In this document: piece after piece, positions 8,492 to 18,148 of the stretch | Numbering within the stretch: position 1 is the first letter of the stretch | Layout: every line of letters starts with the position of its first letter | Source of the DNA: an uncultured Saprospiraceae bacterium | GTDB lineage: Bacteria; Bacteroidota; Bacteroidia; Chitinophagales; Saprospiraceae | DNA length: 64,000 bases | Direction: 5' to 3' | Assembly: GCA_938041445.1 (NCBI GenBank) | Contig: CALISO010000029.1 | Coordinates: 62,001-126,000, forward strand | Program-made: the position numbers and the translations under genes | Notes under the pieces: generated by a model | Databases searched by the model: none | The model's input: only the letters and a program-made list of their open reading frames with translations | What the model was told of the DNA's origin: nothing

Positions 8492-9520
8492 CTATTCGCG
8501 AATAATAGACTTTGGTGCCTTCTCCTTAAATTGCTTAAAACTGACACCTTTACGAGTCTTAGCAAAGTAATTGTGATTACAAACAATATTGACTTCATTG
8601 TCAATAAACTCATCAGATGGGACATCAAAATTTAGGCAATATCCCACATTAGATGTTCTCGAGTTGGTAATCTTTCCTATCTCTATGACGTAGTTGAATA
8701 TCGTATTGTAAGCAGGAAGATAGCTTCTAGCCGATGATTTGAATGTCAAACTCTCCGCTCCAGGACTTTGCCCATGATGCACATTTGCAATTTTAGTCTC
8801 TTGAGCACCTTCTAACAATACTCCTTGACCACCTGAAGCTCCTACTCTATTCAGTAAGATCCGATCAATTGTACATGCATTTGAGTTGTAGAGATGAAGA
8901 CCTTTGTGTAAGTATGAAAAGTTGACATCCGATATTGTATGAAAGTAGCTTGTGCTGTTAGCACCTCCACTGGGCTCGTTTTGATTATTGTAAATATATA
9001 TCCCGGTCGATTGGTTATTAGGATAGCTTTGATGGCTACCAGTGATTGTGAGATGTTCTACTCTGCAAGAGATGATATTGCGATTGGCTGATGTATCACC
9101 TTGACCAACACGGATTAATCCACTTGTAAGACCAGGACATTGAGATTCTATGATATTCATCGCACTACCTATGACGCTACTATATCGACCATCTAAGTGA
9201 ATCATAGGTGCCTTACTTCTACATTTAGTCCTTATCAGTTTAGCTCCAAAATCGAGATAGAGTTGGTCACCTAGCGTCAATCTTATTGTGCTATTAATCT
9301 GATATTCACCTGGACCAAGAATCACCTTTGTTTCATTATCTACCATTTTCCCTTGAGAGATGGATCTAGTAAAATATGTCGTCAAAACTTCACCATAATC
9401 AGCTACTGATGGGTCAGGAGAATCCAGTTCAATGATATTTTGAGCTTGGACAAATGTTGAAAGAATAAGCAAGAGCCCTATGATTAAATATAGGTAACTA
9501 GGTATTGATTTGATATGCAT
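8492..9520 (-). CDS. Secreted parallel beta-helix protein
   Basis: A clear signal peptide (residues 1-26, cleavage after FVQA) is followed by a pectin-lyase-like right-handed beta-helix: an N-terminal NETKVILGPGEYQINSTI segment, then repeated short turns with N, G and T (LTITGSHQ, GIYIYNN, GLHLYNSN, GVLLEGAQ). Several cysteines are present. No catalytic motif of a named polysaccharide lyase can be assigned. It ends 16 bases from the convergent GH13-like gene and shares direction with the YiiX gene upstream, so it may act on or bind polysaccharide, but this is inference. Confidence 0.7.
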   Translation of the reverse strand: MHIKSIPSYLYLIIGLLLILSTFVQAQNIIELDSPDPSVADYGEVLTTYFTRSISQGKMVDNETKVILGPGEYQINSTIRLTLGDQLYLDFGAKLIRTKCRSKAPMIHLDGRYSSVIGSAMNIIESQCPGLTSGLIRVGQGDTSANRNIISCRVEHLTITGSHQSYPNNQSTGIYIYNNQNEPSGGANSTSYFHTISDVNFSYLHKGLHLYNSNACTIDRILLNRVGASGGQGVLLEGAQETKIANVHHGQSPGAESLTFKSSARSYLPAYNTIFNYVIEIGKITNSRTSNVGYCLNFDVPSDEFIDNEVNIVCNHNYFAKTRKGVSFKQFKEKAPKSIIRE

Positions 9521-9550
9521 AACTTATGAATTCAATGATGTTGAAACCTG

Positions 9551-10198
9551 CTACTTCATACCAGATGGTATGCCGTATTGATGTACGATCTTTACTTTGT
9601 TTGACTCAGACATTCCACCTGGATTGAGGCCAAGTTCCCCTTGTGGCATAGGATGCCCTAACGATTCAAAATATTCAACCCAAATAGGAAATAACTCACC
9701 AGTGGCAGGCTCAATAAATGTCATTGGATATAGCCTAAATATCGAATCTCCTCCATTAGCTGCCTTGAATGACTCATATAGAAGCTCTGAGCAATAATAT
9801 TTGTCATCAGTGATATCATAGATATAGTCGTAGTCGGATCCAAGTAATGCTATAGCAAAAGTCTTTGCTCGAGGAATAAGTTCTTGATAAGGTTGCTTAA
9901 GTCGCCCTACAATCACTTTAGGACTTCCATTATCATCCGAAGACCGATTGAGAAATGTATCGAGAGACACTATCTGCACTCCAGTGGTATTAGCTTCTAT
10001 CACTTCAAGTTCTCCGTTACTACTTTCAATCACCATACCTACATGAGAAAGATCAGCACCGCGATAGCCCTTCGTCACTGTCTCTATACTCTCACAATAT
10101 GGGCCGCAATCAATGTCTTGAAATAAGATATCACCTTCCTTCAATGTAAAGCAAGAAGTAAAACAAAAAAATAATACAATCAAGTATGGATACTTCAT
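9551..10198 (-). CDS. YiiX/YebB-type NlpC/P60-like lipoprotein
   Basis: Begins with a lipoprotein signal (FCFTSC, Cys16). The permuted papain-like fold of the YiiX family is visible: LKEGDILFQDIDCGP at the start, GADLSHVGMVIE containing the catalytic-type His, and DDKYYCSELLYESF containing the Cys-Ser-Glu segment. Family members are thought to be peptidases, amidases or acyltransferases acting on the cell wall or lipids. Thirty bases upstream of the beta-helix gene in the same direction. Confidence 0.83.
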   Translation of the reverse strand: MKYPYLIVLFFCFTSCFTLKEGDILFQDIDCGPYCESIETVTKGYRGADLSHVGMVIESSNGELEVIEANTTGVQIVSLDTFLNRSSDDNGSPKVIVGRLKQPYQELIPRAKTFAIALLGSDYDYIYDITDDKYYCSELLYESFKAANGGDSIFRLYPMTFIEPATGELFPIWVEYFESLGHPMPQGELGLNPGGMSESNKVKIVHQYGIPSGMK

Positions 10199-10290
10199 TC
10201 GTTTAAAGATAGGTGAGATGAATCTATAGTGCTTTCCTCTACTAAATATGCAATACCTGTGACAGATTATTTGACAGTTGGATTGTATAT

Positions 10291-11253
10291 CTACTCGGTC
10301 TTATCAACAATTAATTCTTCAAATTGTACAGCATAGCCTCCCCAGATACCAAAACCACCTTCTACATTACCTGCAATACGAGTGTAAGATGTAAAGGGTG
10401 AACCTTGTCCGTTGAGACTAAACTCAAATGTATCCCAAAATTTAAAGTGAGCTGCATCGATAGTAGTCCATTTGAATGTTACTGTGTCTCCTACATTAAA
10501 GAATCCATACGTATCAAAATCAACATCAGTTGCATCAGCCTGTGATATTGGAAATCTAAAATCTTGACCATCAAATGTTGAATCATCTGTCACTGAAGAA
10601 AAGGCGGTATTCAAAATGCCATTATCATCATCAGTAAAATACCTGTAAAATGTCTGTCCTTCAGGGTCAGCAATATTTGCAAATAACTGTGCTAAACTAT
10701 CTATCACTTCACCTGGTACCTCTTCAAATGAAAAACTATCCAACCTGACAAGTTCAGGAATAGTAGTTGTTGCAGTAAGTTGATCGTTGCCAATATTTAT
10801 AGTCAAGTCATACGATCGACCTTCTTCTCTCGTTAGCTCATCCGCCAGGTCAATATAGATGCAGATATCTACGTCAATTGAATCAAAGTCGATACCTAAG
10901 GTCATAGCTAATTCATCCTTGATAGGCCCATCTGGAACCGCATCTGAACAGATCTTTGTAAACTGTACAGTCTTGTCCCCATCATTGACGGCGACACTTG
11001 CGTTATCAATAAATAGACTAGCAAACTCATCTGGATTCAACTCATCAAAGAATGGGACAGATTGTGTGATTAATACGTATGAAGGTAATGTACCCTCGCC
11101 AGCTTCGACGTACCCTTCCACGACAAATTGATTTGCTGTGACTGATTCTTCAAGGAAGAACTCTTCTTGGCAACTAGTCATCAAGAGACTTAATCCAAGC
11201 ACTAAGGTGACAGATACGAAATAGACCTTAAATATTTGATAGTGTTTAGTCAT
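10291..11253 (-). CDS. DUF4249 family lipoprotein
   Basis: Lipobox LLMTSC (Cys28) followed by QEEFFLEESVTANQFVVEGYV, the usual beginning of DUF4249 proteins, which in Bacteroidota sit next to a TonB-dependent receptor. Residues 30-150 and 160-300 are beta-rich. The TonB receptor gene lies 9 bases upstream, so the two are surely co-transcribed and the lipoprotein is probably the receptor's surface lid or partner, as in SusD-like pairs. The ligand is unknown. Confidence 0.86.
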   Translation of the reverse strand: MTKHYQIFKVYFVSVTLVLGLSLLMTSCQEEFFLEESVTANQFVVEGYVEAGEGTLPSYVLITQSVPFFDELNPDEFASLFIDNASVAVNDGDKTVQFTKICSDAVPDGPIKDELAMTLGIDFDSIDVDICIYIDLADELTREEGRSYDLTINIGNDQLTATTTIPELVRLDSFSFEEVPGEVIDSLAQLFANIADPEGQTFYRYFTDDDNGILNTAFSSVTDDSTFDGQDFRFPISQADATDVDFDTYGFFNVGDTVTFKWTTIDAAHFKFWDTFEFSLNGQGSPFTSYTRIAGNVEGGFGIWGGYAVQFEELIVDKTE

Positions 11254-11262
11254 TGCTCTATA

Positions 11263-13635
11263 TTATTTCTGAGGATTTTGATTCCACTTGAAGTTCCATG
11301 AGATTGATGGAATTATTGGAAATATCGTTACTTGGAATGCCTGCAAACTTGTAGCACCATTGTCTACATCAGAATCATAGAAAATGAAGAATGGATTCTT
11401 ACGATTATAGACATTATAGATTGACAGATTCCACGTTGATTTAAATTTTTGATATTCTTTCTTCTGCTTAGGTGTATAGGTCAATGATAAGTCTAGTCGG
11501 TGATAATCAGGCAAGTTACTTGTGTTACGTCCTGCATAAAGGATATTTAGTTTATTCTCAATGAAGACAAAAGATTCCGCTGGAGTAAAATGTCTTCCAC
11601 TCCCAAATACAAATGCACCACCTAGTTCAAGTCTTGGCGCAATCTCATAGTTCGCCACTACTGAAATATCATGTCGTCTGTCGTAGACCGCCGGATACCA
11701 TCTACCATCTTCTATATCTGTGAATGACCGCTCGGTTCTAGATAGAGTGTATCCTACCCAGCCAGTCAAGTTACCATAGTTTTTTCTTAAGAAAAATTCT
11801 GCTCCGTATGCCCTACCAATCCCAAATACGAATTGATCTTCATCCTCTTCTGAAATTGTGGGTACCTGATCATCAGAATAGTCTATCTGATCTCTAAGGT
11901 CTTTATAATAAACTTCTAGACTTGCTTCATAGCTATTATCCTTGAAATTTTGGAAGTAACCAAGTGCATACTGTACAGCTCTTTGCGGAGCAACAATCTC
12001 GGTCGATGGCACCCATAGATCTGTTGGAAGTGTACTAGACGAGTTGGAGGCTAGGTGAATATATTGGTTATTCAATGTGACAGCACCCTTCAGTGATGAA
12101 GCCTTAGACAAAGAATACTTAGCACTTAGTCTTGGCTCAAGACCTCCGTATGTTTCAACAATTTCTAAGTCATCAAATTCTTGCCCATTTAGCTTAGAAG
12201 TATATGGGCCAAGCTGATTAAAGAAAGAATATCGCAATCCAGCGTTGACACTAAATGCTTCATTCACTTTCCAATCGTCCTGAATATAAAATGCCACTTC
12301 TTGACCGTACTTTGGTTCAAACGCTGATTCAAAATCTGTTTCACCATTAGATGCCGATGCTGTATTTGGAGTCAACTTATGGTAGGTATAGTTAGCACCA
12401 TACTTGATGACATGCTTCGGATTAGGATAGTAATCAAAGTCTAACTTCAGATTATAATCTCTTACACCACTAAGAAGGTTAAATGTAAAGTCAGCTTGAC
12501 CACCAGAAAACTCTAGGTTGTAGTCATTATATATCGCTGAAAGATTGAAGAATAGCTTATCACTAAACAAGTGATTCCATCTGAGTGTGGCCGTCCTATT
12601 CCCATAAGGTAACTCAAACTGAAAGTCTCTCACTGGCTGGGCAAATAACAATACATCACGACCGAAGTAACCACTGAAGTACAGGCGATCTTTATCACTA
12701 AGTGTAAAATTGAGCTTGGCATTCAAGTCATAGAAGTAGTAATTGGTTCCTTCAAAGTCTCCACCTTTGAGTGCAGGTTGAGCAAGGTCAAGTGCATAAG
12801 TCCGTCTACCGGAGATTAGAAAACTACTCTTGTTCTTTTGTATCGGACCTTCAAATGTCAATCTTGATGAGATCAATCCAATCCCACCTTCGGCTTCGTA
12901 ATTCTTTTTGTTCCCTTCTCGCATTTGGACATCAACTACTGAGCTCAACCTCCCTCCATAGTTAGCAGGCATTCCACCTTTAATCAAGGTAGTATTCTTT
13001 ATTGCATCAGCATTGAACACTGAAAAAAAACCAAGCAAGTGTCCAGTATTATAGACGATAGCTTCATCAAGTAGCACGAGATTCTGGTCTGGACCACCTC
13101 CTCTGACATAGAATCCTGAACTACCCTCACCTGCAGATGATACGCCAGGCAGAAGTTGTAATGTTTTCAAGATATCTACTTCGCCAAGTAAAGCAGGCAA
13201 CTTCTTAATATTCTGCACTTCTAATGCTACTACACCCATCTGAGTGCTTTCTACATTACTGTCTTTTTCTTGTTCTTCAGCTGAAATAGTCACCTCTGTC
13301 ATCACAACACCTTGAGACAATTCAATATCATACTTAATATCTTTACTGAGGTTCACAGATATGCGTTGATCACTGTATCCCAAGTACGAATAGACTAACT
13401 CGTAATTGCCTTCAGGCAATGTCAAAGAATAGTAGCCATACACATTAGTAATAGCTCCTTGAGAAGGATCAGAAGCTTGATAGACATTAGCTCCGATTAA
13501 AGTCTCTCCTGATATACCATCGGAGATATATCCACTTACGGTAAATGTTGATTGTGTTGTCCCATTTGTGTAGACAAATAGTCCAATAAAAACAACACAG
13601 GTAATTCTGAGAAATTGTGTAATTGTTTGACTCAA
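11263..13635 (-). CDS. TonB-dependent receptor with carboxypeptidase-like domain
   Basis: Outer-membrane importer of 790 residues. A signal peptide (residues 1-28) leads into a carboxypeptidase-regulatory-like domain (GYISDGISGETLIGANVYQ, about 32-115), then the plug (GEVDILKTLQLLPGV, FYVRGGGPDQNLVLLDEA, about 125-240) and a beta-barrel to the C-terminus, ending in an aromatic-rich strand. The only usable start is TTG at 13635, since an in-frame stop lies four codons upstream and there is no ATG before the signal peptide. Followed after 9 bases by its DUF4249 partner. Substrate cannot be told from the sequence. Confidence 0.92.
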   Translation of the reverse strand: MSQTITQFLRITCVVFIGLFVYTNGTTQSTFTVSGYISDGISGETLIGANVYQASDPSQGAITNVYGYYSLTLPEGNYELVYSYLGYSDQRISVNLSKDIKYDIELSQGVVMTEVTISAEEQEKDSNVESTQMGVVALEVQNIKKLPALLGEVDILKTLQLLPGVSSAGEGSSGFYVRGGGPDQNLVLLDEAIVYNTGHLLGFFSVFNADAIKNTTLIKGGMPANYGGRLSSVVDVQMREGNKKNYEAEGGIGLISSRLTFEGPIQKNKSSFLISGRRTYALDLAQPALKGGDFEGTNYYFYDLNAKLNFTLSDKDRLYFSGYFGRDVLLFAQPVRDFQFELPYGNRTATLRWNHLFSDKLFFNLSAIYNDYNLEFSGGQADFTFNLLSGVRDYNLKLDFDYYPNPKHVIKYGANYTYHKLTPNTASASNGETDFESAFEPKYGQEVAFYIQDDWKVNEAFSVNAGLRYSFFNQLGPYTSKLNGQEFDDLEIVETYGGLEPRLSAKYSLSKASSLKGAVTLNNQYIHLASNSSSTLPTDLWVPSTEIVAPQRAVQYALGYFQNFKDNSYEASLEVYYKDLRDQIDYSDDQVPTISEEDEDQFVFGIGRAYGAEFFLRKNYGNLTGWVGYTLSRTERSFTDIEDGRWYPAVYDRRHDISVVANYEIAPRLELGGAFVFGSGRHFTPAESFVFIENKLNILYAGRNTSNLPDYHRLDLSLTYTPKQKKEYQKFKSTWNLSIYNVYNRKNPFFIFYDSDVDNGATSLQAFQVTIFPIIPSISWNFKWNQNPQK

Positions 13636-13761
13636 GGGTGTGTGAATTTATGATGTAACTATTTAACTGAGTATTGGTTCTACTTAGTTTTTAGGTAGGA
13701 TAAAAATACAATACTTAGTTGTAGTAATAATAGTAGTTATGACCTAGTATCATAAATTATA

Positions 13762-13781
13762 GATAAACTGCCAGTGTTTAT
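13762..13781 (-). terminator. Hairpin after the TraB/GumN gene
   Basis: GATAAAC (13762-13768) pairs with GTTTATC (13775-13781), located 17 bases past the minus-strand stop codon. There is no T tract, so a termination role is uncertain. Confidence 0.25.
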
Positions 13782-13797
13782 CAGATATAGACACCAA

Positions 13798-14592
13798 TTA
13801 AGAAATATTGATTGGTGATATCTGTAACCCTCCTCGCTTTAATAGTGGTAAGACACCCTTGTTACCAGCCAAATGCGCCGCTCCAAATGTGTAGAAAGAA
13901 GGTTGATCCCGATTCTGAAGAATAGTCTGCGACATCTGGACATTTCGATCCGTGAGTAGTAATCTCCGCTGACTGCCTAAACTATCTCGAGTAGATCGAT
14001 ACAATTGCAAAATATCTTGTTCCATATACAAGGTTTCCAGAGTTTCAATACGCCTCTTGAATTTATTTGGTTGAGCAATAAATTCCTTAAGCATCTTGAA
14101 CTGATCGTCAAGAGAAATATTTTTCATCACACTATACTGAAAGTCTGCTGACTCGACGCCTAATACAGTTTTGCCTCGAGCAACTGCATAGTCCCATAGA
14201 TGCTTATCTAGCGGTAGATTATGATCTGCTTCTAAGTAGCCTGTCTGTAGAGAACTCAAGATGAAAAACGGAATATAATGCTGGAAACGATTCAGATCAA
14301 TATCAAAATGCTTTAACAGCCTTGTCCGCCACTTTAAGTATCTCTTTTCTGATATGTAATCATGTAATGATTTACCATCTGGAAGTAAATACATATCCAT
14401 CTCAACCTGCATTGCTGCTAGGTCATCTAGATTAGTCTCACCATAGAATATTGATTTCGAATCAATGTACCGTTTGACATGGTCAATAAATGTAAATGCA
14501 GCGTTATTCTGGACGTGCATTGTACCATAGACATATGACACAGTATTAGACCCAGAATCAACGATCTGCCACAGTAGGCTCTTTTCCCTCAC
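13798..14592 (-). CDS. TraB/GumN (TIKI-like) family protein
   Basis: Contains the family's conserved points: VYGTMHVQ near residue 23 (GTxH), an acidic YGETNLDD segment, GVESADFQ in the middle and a C-terminal FYTFGAAHLAGNKGVLPLLKRGG. In TIKI homologues these residues make a metal-dependent protease site. At 264 residues it is slightly short and, unlike many relatives, shows no signal peptide. The start is GTG at 14592; a stop lies a few codons upstream and no ATG is available. It begins 12 bases after the Lrp gene and is probably co-transcribed with it. Confidence 0.8.
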   Translation of the reverse strand: MREKSLLWQIVDSGSNTVSYVYGTMHVQNNAAFTFIDHVKRYIDSKSIFYGETNLDDLAAMQVEMDMYLLPDGKSLHDYISEKRYLKWRTRLLKHFDIDLNRFQHYIPFFILSSLQTGYLEADHNLPLDKHLWDYAVARGKTVLGVESADFQYSVMKNISLDDQFKMLKEFIAQPNKFKRRIETLETLYMEQDILQLYRSTRDSLGSQRRLLLTDRNVQMSQTILQNRDQPSFYTFGAAHLAGNKGVLPLLKRGGLQISPINIS

Positions 14593-14604
14593 TAAGTCTG
14601 AGGT

Positions 14605-15090
14605 CTAGTCCTTATATAAAAATGGAAGCACTTTAGTCTTTTTGATTCTTGATAAACTCATTAATGTCTTAAGTCTCTCAACCTCATCAATTACTGAAAG
14701 CTTTTTAAATAAGAATTTCTCGTAAGCTTCTAAGTCTTCACAGATAATCTTTAGTAAAAAATCAGCATCCCCAGTAATGATGTAACACTCAGTAATCTCC
14801 TCGATTGTCTGAATCTTAGACACAAAATTATCAAACGCATTTGTCTTATTCCACGCTAGTGAAACCAAGACAAATGACCTAACATTGAGTCCAAGAGCAT
14901 TGGCATTCACCTTAGCGTGATAGCTCTGAATAATATTACTTTGCTCTAGCTTACGTACTCTCTCAAGAGTCGGTGCAGGGGAAAGGTTGATTCTCTTCGA
15001 AAGTTCTAGATTAGTAATTTTACTATTATCTTGAAGAAACTCCAAGATTTTCAGATCCGTCTTATCTAGCTTCTCTAATATTTTAGACAT
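14605..15090 (-). CDS. Lrp/AsnC family transcriptional regulator
   Basis: Residues 8-60 form the winged helix-turn-helix (LDKTDLKILEFLQDNSK, then LSKRINLSPAPTLERVRKLE) and residues 70-150 the ligand-binding RAM domain (GDADFLLKIICEDLEAYEKFL). At 161 residues it is standard for the family. It is transcribed in the same direction as, and 60 bases downstream of, glutamate dehydrogenase, so an amino acid-responsive role in controlling that gene is a natural inference. Confidence 0.92.
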   Translation of the reverse strand: MSKILEKLDKTDLKILEFLQDNSKITNLELSKRINLSPAPTLERVRKLEQSNIIQSYHAKVNANALGLNVRSFVLVSLAWNKTNAFDNFVSKIQTIEEITECYIITGDADFLLKIICEDLEAYEKFLFKKLSVIDEVERLKTLMSLSRIKKTKVLPFLYKD

Positions 15091-15150
15091 AATGATTATT
15101 TCAGTGTATTAATATAATTGTTTGATGAAAGTTACCCTGTCTCCTTTCAC

Positions 15151-16566
15151 CTATGGGAATACTCCCAAAGTAAGATAGTCGCTTGCAACTTTATCTAGTG
15201 CTGTTATAAATGCCGCAGTTCTGTAATCTTTCACAGATTTCTTACGCGTATAATTTGCTCTGATCTGGTGGAATGAAGTAATCATTGTTTCTTCTAGCCC
15301 CGATCTTACGAGATCAACTTCATCAGCACCCTTAGTCAATAGTGATCGTTCTCTAGTACTGATTGTCTTACCTGTAAGTCTTACAACCATATCAACCATA
15401 TTTGTATAAGCATTTTGGTCAAATCGCTTTTCCATTCTTCCAAATCTGATGTGACTCAAGTTTTTTAACCACTCAAAGTAAGATACTGTCACACCTCCTG
15501 CATTCAGATACATATCTGGTAATACCACAACTCCCATTTTCAAGAGTATTTCTTCTGCATCTGCAGTTACAGGCCCATTGGCAGCTTCGCAAATAATCTT
15601 AGCTTTTATCTTCTTTGCATTGCCTTTGTGAATTTGACTCTCTAGTGCTGCAGGCACAAGTATATCGCAAGGGATTGATACCCAATCCTCTCTCGACTTC
15701 AATGTCTTAGTCCCAGGAAATCCAAGGATACTGCCCTTACTAGCTCTGTATTTAAGGAGCTTAGCTATATTGATTCCTTTCTCGTCAACTATTGTTCCTT
15801 CAATTTCAGATACACCGATTACTTTGATATCTCCTTCCTCTATTGATATTGTCCCAGTATATCTACCAACATTACCAAGACCTTGTATCACCATTGTCTT
15901 ACCGCCTGTACCCGTTTGCATTCCTAATGCTTCTACTTCATCTTTAAGTGTCAAGTATTCTCTTAATCCGTAGAAGACACCCCTACCTGTAGCTTCGGTT
16001 CTTCCTTGAATACCACTTGTATTTGTTGGCTTACCTGTAACACATGCAGCAGAATCAATTTCTCCATTCTTGAGCTGTTGATAAGTATCCAATATCCAAG
16101 CCATCTCTCTTGGGCCTGTACCATAATCAGGTGCTGGAACATCTATTCCAGGTCCAATGAAATTTTTTCTTACTAACTCTACTGTATATCGACGAGTAAT
16201 TCTCTCAAGTTGTTCAGGAGTGTAATTCCTTGTAGAAATCTTGACACCACCTTTAGCACCACCGAATGGAACATCCACTAATGCACATTTGTAAGTCATA
16301 AGCGCAGCTAATGCTTCAACTTCTTGCTGGTCCACATAGTGACTATACCTGATGCCCCCTTTAGTAGGTAATCTGTGATGACTATGTTGTACTCTGAATG
16401 CCTCTATGACTTCATATTTGTTACCAATCTTAACTGGGAATCTCATCTGATAAACAGCATTGGCAGCTTTTATCTGAGATAATAATCCTTTAGGATATTT
16501 TGTAAGTACCGCTGCATTATCAAAGTTTCGGGATACACTTTCAAAAAATGAGGCTTGTTTATTCAT
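15151..16566 (-). CDS. gdhA: Glu/Leu/Phe/Val dehydrogenase (glutamate dehydrogenase)
   Basis: Interconverts glutamate and 2-oxoglutarate plus ammonia with NAD(P). The active-site segment PFGGAKGGVKI with its catalytic Lys, the GPGIDVPAPDYGTGPREMAWI segment, the Rossmann motif VIQGLGNVGRY and EAANGPVT are all present. The length of 471 residues is slightly longer than the ~420 of hexameric bacterial enzymes, with extra residues at the C-terminus. I choose the ATG at 16566, which overlaps the ccmD stop codon; a TTG two codons upstream is the alternative. Coenzyme preference cannot be read safely. The gene name is a family-level assignment. Confidence 0.92.
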   Translation of the reverse strand: MNKQASFFESVSRNFDNAAVLTKYPKGLLSQIKAANAVYQMRFPVKIGNKYEVIEAFRVQHSHHRLPTKGGIRYSHYVDQQEVEALAALMTYKCALVDVPFGGAKGGVKISTRNYTPEQLERITRRYTVELVRKNFIGPGIDVPAPDYGTGPREMAWILDTYQQLKNGEIDSAACVTGKPTNTSGIQGRTEATGRGVFYGLREYLTLKDEVEALGMQTGTGGKTMVIQGLGNVGRYTGTISIEEGDIKVIGVSEIEGTIVDEKGINIAKLLKYRASKGSILGFPGTKTLKSREDWVSIPCDILVPAALESQIHKGNAKKIKAKIICEAANGPVTADAEEILLKMGVVVLPDMYLNAGGVTVSYFEWLKNLSHIRFGRMEKRFDQNAYTNMVDMVVRLTGKTISTRERSLLTKGADEVDLVRSGLEETMITSFHQIRANYTRKKSVKDYRTAAFITALDKVASDYLTLGVFP

Positions 16567-16783
16567 TGTCAAAGTTTTGTTCTTCTATTCTTGTCACTTT
16601 TCTATCAAGGCTAAATAAATAAATCACAATCACGACAAACAGAATCAGAATAACTCCTACTACAGAGTAAATCTTTCCTGTTGACCTGAGAAAATCTGTC
16701 GATTCAGCCCTAGATAGTAAAGGGATAGATAGAAATAAAATGGTTAGATAGATATAACGTGTAATCGCTGGTAGAATTCTCAA
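16559..16783 (-). CDS. ccmD: CcmD family small membrane protein
   Basis: A 74-residue protein with a possible signal-like helix (8-25), then FLRSTGKIYSVVGVILILFVVIVIYLFSLDRKVTRIEE, the form typical of Bacteroidota CcmD proteins: one transmembrane helix and a short basic cytoplasmic tail. CcmD helps release holo-CcmE from the CcmABC haem exporter. The start must be TTG, as no ATG or GTG is available before a stop codon. It lies downstream of ccmB and ccmC, although 277 bases separate it from ccmC, and it overlaps the start of gdhA. Confidence 0.8.
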   Translation of the reverse strand: MRILPAITRYIYLTILFLSIPLLSRAESTDFLRSTGKIYSVVGVILILFVVIVIYLFSLDRKVTRIEEQNFDNE

Positions 16784-16891
16784 TGAAAATGGTTTTTGTT
16801 TTGATTATTCGCAGTTAACTTCTATAAAACACTTGACTATAAAGTAACTGCAGAACTAAGTTTTGAAAATTTACCAATTTACTTGTCAATG

Positions 16892-16899
16892 CAAATTTA
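16892..16899 (-). promoter_or_regulatory. -7 element (TAAATTTG) upstream of ccmD-gdhA
   Basis: Exact TAnnTTTG match on the minus strand in the 277-base gap between ccmC and ccmD. It would give ccmD-gdhA-lrp a transcript separate from ccmBC, with a leader of about 100 bases. Nothing else is recognisable in the gap. Confidence 0.4.
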
Positions 16900-17060
16900 A
16901 AACACATCAAAAACAACTAGGTAGTAGAAATTCATCTTTTTCAAAATAAAATTAGTTAAGTACTCATAGAGCACTTCTGTAATGTCAAAAATACTTCAAA
17001 TTGAATACAAAAAACGGACTGATGCAAAATTTTATTCTGAACTAACAAACATATTTAGGA

Positions 17061-18107
17061 TTATAGATCATTTATCCACTGATCCTTGAGAATCCCTATT
17101 CGGTACACTAGGGTCGACATCCAAACTCCAATCAATGTCAAACCGATGACCGCAGGATAAAAGACCACTCTTAGTGAGTTTTCTAAATCCTCCCCACCAA
17201 GTGCTGGATTACCTCCATTACCTGGATGTAGACTGTCAGTCATCCTAGGAAGAACAAATATGAGAGGAATCAATACAGCGAAAGAAAAGATATTATAAGC
17301 ACTGGAAAGTCGAGCTTTGCTATCAATATCCTTGACTGAGAGTCTAAGTATGCTGTAGGCAAAATATATTAACATTGCTACAGCTGACATATTCAATTTC
17401 ACATCATCGGTCCACCAGGTACCCCACGTATATTTCGCCCAAATACTTCCAGTGGCTAAGCCTACAATACCGAATATAATTCCTACTTCAGTAAATGCTG
17501 CTGCTATATGATCGTGTCTAAGGTTTCGCTTGAGCAAATACTTAATGCTATAAATAAGACCTACAATAAATAGAATGAACATCGCAAACCAAATCGCTAC
17601 GTGAAAGAAGGTATTCCTAATAGTCTCATTTAGCGTATTCCGGTAAGGGAATCTAAAGTCTTCTAAAACATGTAGACTTCCAACATCAAATGGCATCCAA
17701 GTAGCAGAATTGCTTATCGAACCAGTACCTTTTGTTACAGTGATGGCATCAGGCAAGATGATACTCCCATCTAGAGAATTATTTACGACTAACGTGAGTC
17801 TTGCCTTATCTTTATCAACCATATCAGGCAAATCGAAACTAAAAACTGAGGATTGATTTCCCGTTGACCGAAAACTATTTGCTTGAATTACTTGCTGTTG
17901 ACGATTCTTAAGAAAAGCAACTTGTGACTGCCCATCTTCAAAATGAGTGTTATATCCTTGGACATTAATATCGACTGAACTTCCAGCAACAGCAGTATAA
18001 GGTGTAGCATCAGTTATCCCTGGTTTTAGTGGAGTCAATAATCCAGCCACTAAAACATATCCAAAAATCAAGACACCGAGCAATTTCCACCAATTTTGTC
18101 TTAGCAT
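17061..18107 (-). CDS. ccmC: Cytochrome c biogenesis protein CcmC/CcsA
   Basis: Haem-handling membrane protein of cytochrome c maturation. A first helix (10-27) is followed by a periplasmic insertion of about 130 residues with a beta-rich look (AVAGSSVDINVQGYN...), then five or more helices. The tryptophan-rich haem-binding loop is present as KYTWGTWWTDDVKLN, and conserved His residues flank it. The insertion is larger than in the E. coli protein but is seen in other Bacteroidota. Follows ccmB by 41 bases in the same direction. Confidence 0.87.
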   Translation of the reverse strand: MLRQNWWKLLGVLIFGYVLVAGLLTPLKPGITDATPYTAVAGSSVDINVQGYNTHFEDGQSQVAFLKNRQQQVIQANSFRSTGNQSSVFSFDLPDMVDKDKARLTLVVNNSLDGSIILPDAITVTKGTGSISNSATWMPFDVGSLHVLEDFRFPYRNTLNETIRNTFFHVAIWFAMFILFIVGLIYSIKYLLKRNLRHDHIAAAFTEVGIIFGIVGLATGSIWAKYTWGTWWTDDVKLNMSAVAMLIYFAYSILRLSVKDIDSKARLSSAYNIFSFAVLIPLIFVLPRMTDSLHPGNGGNPALGGEDLENSLRVVFYPAVIGLTLIGVWMSTLVYRIGILKDQWINDL

Positions 18108-18148
18108 AATTGTTATTGCATTTTACTTATGGACTACAAATCTAACAC

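Noticed and set aside
15151..16566. Frameshift or disruption at the ccmD/gdhA overlap
   Set aside because: Both frames are complete; the overlap is a normal stop-start coupling once the ATG at 16566 is used for gdhA.
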